Part shown: positions 57,314 to 64,000 of the stretch, in pieces
Position numbering within the stretch: position 1 is the stretch's first letter
Layout of the letters: each line of letters starts with the position of its first letter
Origin: Dipetalonema caudispina
Lineage: Eukaryota; Nematoda; Chromadorea; Rhabditida; Onchocercidae
Length of the DNA: 64,000 nt
Assembly: GCA_013365325.1 (NCBI GenBank)
Contig: JABVXV010000030.1
Coordinates: forward strand, 351,334 to 415,333
Direction: 5' to 3'
Translations under genes and position numbers: made by a program
The notes under the pieces: generated by a model
Databases searched by the model: none
What the model was told of the DNA's origin: nothing
The model's input: only the letters and a program-made list of their open reading frames with translations

Positions 57314-57652
57314 CTATAGATCTAACACCGAACAAAAACTTTTCAATAATGAGTTCCATTTCGTCCGTTCTGCTATTATATCCTGAAAACATTTAACCTC
57401 TGAAATTATTTGCAAAATAAATCCTAATGAACAAACTTTGTAATATTTACACTTTTCAAACATATATCCTATTTTTATATTTCTGTCCTTCCGCTGTCCT
57501 GCTACTATGGAAGCTCTTGACAGTTGGGCATATTCTCCTTCATTTAAATTAGTAAAATGCTCTAATAATTTATCCATATCATCAGTTTTACTGAGAAACT
57601 GATAACCGTATATAAAATATTTGATAAAATTTTCGATTGGGAAGAAATGCAT
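57314..57652 (-). CDS. hypothetical small protein, uncertain
   Basis: A 112-codon frame whose middle is protein-like: MDKLLEHFTNLNEGEYAQLS, then RASIVAGQRKDRNIKIGYMF. Later codons pass through an AT-rich stretch that resembles an intron (GTGTAA ... TTTTCAG), but splicing it out gives a stop two codons later, so the 3' end is unresolved. Upstream on the same strand a 27-T tract and CAG acceptor precede a short frame starting MFLSGTDSENENDSLQ, which may be a 5' exon although its phase does not join cleanly. I recognise no family. Confidence 0.3.
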   Translation of the reverse strand: MHFFPIENFIKYFIYGYQFLSKTDDMDKLLEHFTNLNEGEYAQLSRASIVAGQRKDRNIKIGYMFEKCKYYKVCSLGFILQIISEVKCFQDIIAERTKWNSLLKSFCSVLDL

Positions 57653-57737
57653 TGTTTATGGATAACGTTGCAATGAATCGTTTTCGTTTTCTGAATCTGT
57701 ACCAGACAGAAACATTCCGTTGAGCGTTTACTGCTCG

Positions 57738-57764
57738 AAAAAAAAAAAAAAAAAAAAAAAAAAA
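57738..57764. repeat. poly-A homopolymer (27)
   Basis: Uninterrupted run of 27 A on the plus strand. Read on the minus strand it is a T tract followed by CGAGCAG, which resembles a strong 3' splice or trans-splice acceptor for the small minus-strand frame. Confidence 0.9.
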
Positions 57765-59837
57765 CCGATTTCTCTTTCTGAACTGCTGCCTTTGTTGAAT
57801 TTTACCTGCCTGTTTTTCTTTATGGTTAAAAACTTCCCAAAAAATTTTTCTCCATGTCTTAACAAATAATTAATTATTGCCGATTAAATTAAGCGGAAAG
57901 GGAATGGAAAAGTACCTCACTTTACTTTTTTAATTGTTTCTCTTATTTTTTAAAATTTTTCACCCATTTTTTCATAGTTATCCAACTATGAAAATCGAAT
58001 AAAAACTTTGATGAAATTTGCTCTTTTTCAGATTAGAATTATTCATTGCTTTTTAGTTAGTATTTTTAGCACTTCGAATGTTAATCTTAAATTAAATTGC
58101 AACAGAGACTCCATTCTATTCTCTAACTATACAACTGTGTAAATGTAATTATCGGCAAAGCTAAAATGATTTCTCCATTTCAATCTTAGTTTATCCAACC
58201 AAGTTGACTATTAGTTACAGAGATCGCAAGTATTTTTTCCTGTCTATTTGACCTTTTGTGAATTGTTCAAGAGGAGTAATAGTGGTAAGACCTTGAATGG
58301 TTCCCAAACTAGTACGCACGTTTTAATCGATAATCAAACTAAATACCATAACTGTTGAGGCTAAGATTTCGATGTGTTACCTGAACCGTGATTGATCAAA
58401 AATATATTGCAGGTACGGATACCGATCACTGAACCATTACGAAATATTGCACGAGACAGATCACCGATTGTTTGCTAGACAAAACAAATATGCAAAGTGA
58501 TTTCATTATTTTCATCTGAACTGTGCAGTTTTCGATTGAATTTAAAACTATCAATTGTGAGCACTTGCAGACAAACGAATTGACCTCAGCTTTTTTTTAC
58601 TTTCATATTTTGTGGTATCTGTCTTGGTTATTACATTTCATTTTATGATAACGACATGTCTTTCTCACCTTATCGTCTGCGTTTCCCTTAAATCAAAAAA
58701 ATGAGGGATGTAATTTAATTATCAGAACTTTATATTTTCTGATAATTCCATCGCTACATTTTCATCATCGAAGCATTAAAGAAAGAAGAAATGAAATCTG
58801 TGTACAAATTAATGCGGTGATCGAAAATTCACATATAACTGAAAGTCTTTTCCTTCTTTCCATTAATAAGATGAGAAATAGTAATATACAAGCAAAGATA
58901 CAGTTGAAAAAATCAATATCAGACATGAAATTTTTTTTCACTAAACTGGAATTACTTGGCAAAATAATAAGAAAAACTCGGTATTACTGCTGCTAAATCG
59001 TTAATGATAATAGTAGTGATTACCGTTTCTCATATATGAATGATTTCAAAGCAAAAAAGAGCAATGATATATCAGTGAAATCGAGAAAAGTATAAAGTAA
59101 TGAAGTTAAAGGAGAAAAATGATGTAATTAAAAGAAGGAAAGAACAGTAAAAAGACTAAATTAGGAAGGGACTAACTTTCTATTGTTTTCTTCTTTTTTT
59201 GAACCAATGTTATACAACATAATACTCTAAAGGGATAATTTTTGCAACAATTTAGACAGAAATTAATAACTGTTTGATAAATGCATAATATATCATTCAT
59301 TGATCCTTGGCTCTGCTTCACCTTTCATTCAACAAAGTGAAAAGCAAGAAATTAAGGACTGAAAATAATGAATGCATTGTTTTTCATAGTGAAGTTGCGA
59401 GATAATATTTTCTTATTGGGAATTGTACAATGACTATCACAGTAGGAATGAAAATTAGATGCTAACTTAGTCTGGTAAGCAGAGAAATGAGAACTGAAAA
59501 TCAAAATAATCAAGTAAGATTAAAAATTTCCGACACTTTTCTTTTCATATAAAATAAAATCATAGAGCCAAATGTCTGAAGACAGCATCATATATTTTCA
59601 ATTGCTTTGAATGTGTACCGTTAATCATACTTGGCGCATAAAATGAATTTTCCTTTTTTACCTCTGTTTATTTGAGTATATTTATAAATAGGTTAATTGT
59701 ATGTAAAACACTGGTCCTTGCGTGATGTCACGTTCGGAAGCTATCATGGGAAACGATTATGGAACGTGAAAAACTAACTGTTGTTGGCATTGTTGAAAGA
59801 GAGGGCTAAAAATTTGATGGAAAGTTTTTGGATTAAA

Positions 59838-59896
59838 TTTTATTCACCATAAGCTAGAACTTTATTACTTTATTTACCATAAGTTAGAACTTTGTA
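59838..59896. repeat. imperfect direct repeat, about 30-bp period
   Basis: Two adjacent copies around the core ACCATAAG(C/T)TAGAACTTT, in AT-rich intergenic DNA. Confidence 0.7.
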
Positions 59897-60493
59897 AAAG
59901 CAGTAGTTGGCTAAATCGAAATACATCCCAAAAAACTTCATTTTCATAATTTCTCATAGCCCAAGACATTTTAATATATTTGTAAATAAGCTTTTGATGA
60001 AGAGGCTTAGCCTGAAAGGTACCTTAATCCACTTCTTCCCCTTAACTGCAAAATAAGCTGAAGTAAAACTAGAAGAAGGGCTCCATAACTGCTTCAAATT
60101 TTTATTTGTTCATGTTTTTCTCAACGATACGCATAGACAAAAACCAAAGTTCTTATGTCATTAATTTAATCAATTAATCAATCAATAAGAACTACTTCTT
60201 TTTAGATACCCAATGAAATAGAGTCACTAAATACAATTTTTTTTTTTTTCAATTGAATAAAAAACTTAATTTGATACTGATTAGGTAGTTAGACAGATGC
60301 CTGATCTTAAGTAAAATGCTTTGCGACCAAACAAAGTTTGAAAGTTGCCAACCCTTACAATACAATGCTTTTACTTATTCAGTCCATTAAATGATATGTA
60401 ATTTCCGGAATGATTTAAAAATGCCTCCGTACTTCACAATAAGTAAAAGTCTTCGTAATTCGGATATTTCGCTACAAAAGAGACAAGCAATTG

Positions 60494-60567
60494 TATAGTT
60501 TTGATCTGATCTAGTCATCTGCAAGGTATATTATAGTTTTGATTTGATCTGTTAATTTGCAAGATAT
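60494..60567. repeat. imperfect tandem duplication, 36-bp unit
   Basis: The unit starting TATAGTTTTGAT and ending GCAAGGTAT (60494-60529) recurs at 60532-60567 as TATAGTTTTGAT...GCAAGATAT with a handful of substitutions. Confidence 0.85.
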
Positions 60568-60800
60568 TTAGTTTTAAATAGCAACAGCAATGCAGACTCA
60601 TACTCCATTACACCTTCTGATTCCTTCAGGTATCTGAGAAACATTGCAAAGGTTAATACAGCAGCAGAAGGAGGAAAATATAATCTTACAGTCACCAACT
60701 AAGCTTTCATTATCAACGACATTTATCAGGGAAATATTAACATTAGCTGGCTGTTAATGGACTGTTGTCATTTCGGATTTTACTTGACGGTCTAGCTAAA

Positions 60801-61119
60801 ATGTTAACGACAGTCCTATGTCCAATGGGCGGTCTTCGTCGTCTATTTAAAAGGAACACTTCCAAGCAATCACTTTCAAACCATTTTACCGAAACATCAC
60901 AAATAGGGTTGAATTCTCTGCTTGTACCTGTTCCCATACGACATCTCTTCACACTATCGCTATCAGCACCAAATCATAAGAATAAGAATGATCCATATCG
61001 TTATGTCTGTGGATGATATCTCTATCGTTGCTGAATCCCATCGTTCAGCGGAACGGAAGGATCGATTTGGAAATATTCGTTTAAGTGTCAGCAGACGAAA
61101 TCATCCTCGATGGAAATAA
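60801..61119 (+). CDS. hypothetical small basic protein, split between two frames
   Basis: Frame 1 opens MLTTVLCPMGGLRRLFKRNT and runs to a stop at 61014-61016. A second frame, one base out, carries DDISIVAESHRSAERKDRFG then NIRLSVSRRNHPRWK and ends at 61119. Both halves have coding-like codons, higher GC than the flanks, and meet near 61010. Either a 43-nt intron (60924-60966, GTACCT ... ATCAG) joins LNSLL to the second frame, or a one-base shift at about 61008-61013 separates two parts of one reading frame (a broken gene or assembly error). I recognise no family. Confidence 0.35.
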
Positions 61120-64000
61120 AATCCAAAATCAATGATAAATTCCAATGTAAATATTCAAAAATGAACAGCAGTATATTACACGTAACGCAGATTAGCTAAA
61201 ATAAGATGAATGCCATGTTCTTGAATCTTGGAGCGCTCATTTCTGATTTCACTATGAGCAGTACAACAATTCTAGACGACAGAAACAACAGATTTCGCAG
61301 GATATCAAGTTAATTTGGTGAAATTCGTTACTCAATGAATGATTCCTGATTAATTAATTGCTATTTATTACATTGTATCATTTTCTGCTTCAATTCACCG
61401 CTGTTATTGTACAGTATTGTATCATACCACATTTAAATTGTATATTTGTTATTAAAATTGAAATATGAAATGGTAATAAGATTTTAATATCTCGAAAGAA
61501 AATGAACAAAGAACTTTTCACGTTTCGACATTTTTCGATTTGTCATTGTTTTACAATTTCTTTAAAACGATCTCATTCATAATCATTTCGTTCTATCAGT
61601 TACTCGCTAAACATTTGTGTACATTGAAACTTCACTGATCCCTTTAATAATTATAGATATATGTGAAACAAATTGTAGAATAAATCGAATAAAATGAACA
61701 TGTCAATTGCATGTCGTATTGAAAGTACATTGAAAGACATATGTTCTATTTCCACTTTTGAGTACCAATCTGCTAGTTCCAGCTAATGTTGATCAGCTGA
61801 AATTTAAAAAATTTCGAAATTTGAGAATTACTGTGACTAGTTATTGTAGCACAAATAACAAAAAGAGTGGTGGCTAGGGAAGGTCGTTTAACGATGACAT
61901 CAGCACAAATGGATAATGCAAAAAAGCATTTATAAGATGAAATTTTGAATACTTTTTTACTCTCCTTCAAGTACTTTAGAAATGAAGAAAGTTGAAAGAT
62001 TGGTCTACTTTGGTATGAGAAAAATACGTTGGCCTAATAAAACTAAGATGGTCAAAACTAATCGCATTTTCACGAGCAAGTAAATGCAAGAAATAAAAGT
62101 TTAATGGCACAATCATAATGAACTCTTTCGAATGAGTCCATCATATCTCATCAGTTTTTCTAAAAATACATTTACTTACCAAAACAGCATGCATGCAATA
62201 CATGAAAAGAATCTTTTGAAAAGGAGAAGAAAAATTCATCTGATCCAAGATCAAATATTGATATCTTTTTCACTTAAAACATTTTGCTATCTCAGAATTA
62301 TGCTAACATTTGTTGCACTCACAAGATTTCATTCTCCATTTCAATACTTCTCAATAAATATTGATTAGAGGGAAATATGAACATTTGAAATTAACTGAAT
62401 GATCCACTTTATCCAGAATCTATACCAATCGACTAACTCTTCAGAAGATTAGTTCTTGGATCTCATCCTTGTCTGTCAGAAAGGTTTTCCGATGTGCTTC
62501 CAATATACTGCATTGATGCCTTCATCTCTAATTTTAGTTACTAGTTGGTACGAATCAATTTGTCAACGATTGTACACTATAAGTGACAATCAGAAACACC
62601 GCAGGAACAAAGGGCGAATAAATTCGCTTTATTTAATAATATATATTTATTCACCATTTCTTTTGCAGTAAATGATCGAAAGTTAGGATTTTATGATCTG
62701 AGAAATAATTTAGTTTTATTTAGCAGAAAATATGGTCCTATCATGAGACTATTCAATCCAAGAAATTATTCGGGAAGCATGACATTGGAGCGTTTGAAAA
62801 ACTTGAAAATTTATGAGTGTTTGATGTTGAATATTGCACGACAATTTTCTCATCGAAGCTTGAAGTGTATCAAACTGATTTAATAAACAACTGAATAAGT
62901 TTTAAATCTCAGTTTATGTTTTGCACGACCATTTTATTTCAAGTGTTGTTGCTTTTTGGAAATGGTAATTGTATCGTTATAGCCGCACAAAATATACAGA
63001 AGATAAAAATTAAAATGATTAACTAATGCTAACTTCATGAATGGTTTAAAAAAAATAATTTACAATCAGCGTCATGAGAAGTATGAAAGTGATTCCTCTC
63101 ATGATCGCTTACTATTTGAATTAACAAAAAAAAAAAAATTATGCGATCAATATCTGAAGGTATAAAACAATGATAGAAATTCTGAAAAGCCATTATTAAG
63201 TGGTGAAAACGGAATCATTCACTGAGTTGGAATTGTTCATTTACTGGTTAATCTAATTTCATCATTAATGTGTTCATTGATACAATTTAATTCCTATTAG
63301 TCTAATTAAAAGAAGTATTTAATGATGAATAATGAGGAAACATCGCGTAATAATTGTCACAAAAAACGATAATCACAAGCATATATAATTCTAAAAATTG
63401 CTAAAAAGTTAAAAGGAGTGACGGTCGTAAAAATCTCATATTTTTCCTTAATTCCTAAAAGTTTCATGATAATGATAAATGAAACTGGTGTCTTTTGACT
63501 GCTCAACTAATTAAAATATTATCGTAATGGTTAAAGTAATATTTTTCACTGAGACCTTTTGTTGAAAAGTTTAATAAATAAAGCTTTCATATGTCATCTT
63601 TATTCTTACTGCTTCATCATTATTATCATCAGAGTTAGCATCATCATCAGTTAAATTTGATACGAAATATACAATAAGTTGCATAATGCATGCATTTTAT
63701 TTGAAATCTTTGTGATTGCTGAGCCAATAGATAGTTTGTGGTTGTTTAGTTTCAACGGAGTGTCTCATTTGGCTGTTGACCAATATTCAATCATATCATT
63801 TATTTTTGTAAAAAAGTTTAAGTTTCAGCGCTGCAAATTATGTAAAAATAGAAAGCCGGCACCACTTATCACTTTTGGAACTGATAACACACACAGAGGC
63901 TCATCAAACGCTGTAATCTTGCATCTAATAAATTTATCACTCATTTAAAACCGATCAGTTTGATAACTAATAAGACAAGTGCATTTTGCTCAATTTTTCA
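61120..64000. other. intergenic tract to the right edge
   Basis: AT-rich, with scattered short open frames that lack recognisable features. TCA-type simple repeats occur near 63615-63655. Confidence 0.5.

Larger units (their letters stand above)
57765..60800. other. intergenic AT-rich tract
   Basis: No convincing coding frame. Contains short direct repeats near 59838-59896 and 60494-60567. Confidence 0.5.

Noticed and set aside
61773..61970. 65-codon minus-strand frame
   Set aside because: Low-complexity, AT-driven composition at both ends; no start or splice evidence.
63679..63948. 89-codon plus-strand frame near the right edge
   Set aside because: Some stretches look coding, but it is AT-rich with no recognisable feature, splice context or neighbour support.

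Overview
This window reads as nuclear DNA of a nematode, probably a spirurid/filarial-type (clade III) worm. It is AT-rich and intron-dense. Introns end in short pyrimidine-AG signals such as TTTCAG, one intron is GC-AG, and the recognisable proteins have nematode or metazoan orthologues. I see no bacterial, organellar, viral or transposon-coded genes, no CRISPR array and no convincing tRNA or rRNA. The species call is inference only.

Layout. (1) 68-25992, minus strand: most of a TRRAP/Tra1 (trr-1) gene, reconstructed here as 69 exons and about 3,320 codons, from the start codon into the FAT domain. The rest of FAT, the pseudokinase and FATC lie beyond the left edge. Two long hairpins sit in its introns, and the reading frame fails to close at two or three places. 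(2) 26389-35942: about 9.5 kb without a convincing gene. It holds a cluster of three perfect C/TGTGGGAA (CSL/LAG-1, Notch pathway) sites within 389 bp, with looser sites around it. (3) 35943-37304, plus strand: a three-exon Hairy/Enhancer-of-split (HES) bHLH-Orange repressor ending in VWRPF rather than WRPW. (4) 37850-41839: mostly non-coding, GC-richer at 40.0-41.2 kb, with a GT/ATGT microsatellite and a possible minus-strand gene divergent from the next one. (5) 41840-49036, plus strand: a complete seven-exon G-protein beta subunit (gpb-1), 340 residues. (6) 50.3-50.5 kb: a second TG microsatellite. (7) 51815-55441, plus strand: a six-exon gene for an unrecognised 289-residue basic-to-acidic protein, with a GC-AG intron and a coding-like alternative 3' segment at 55690-55935. 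(8) 55936-64000: gene-poor, with weak candidate small genes at 57.3-57.7 kb (minus) and 60.8-61.1 kb (plus), short tandem repeats and homopolymers.

TRRAP is a scaffold of histone acetyltransferase complexes, HES is a Notch-type transcriptional repressor that works through Groucho, and Gbeta is a signalling subunit. They look like neighbours rather than a functional cluster. The most interesting signal is the CSL-site cluster in the long non-coding tract 3.2-3.5 kb upstream of the HES gene, which suggests direct Notch control of this gene.
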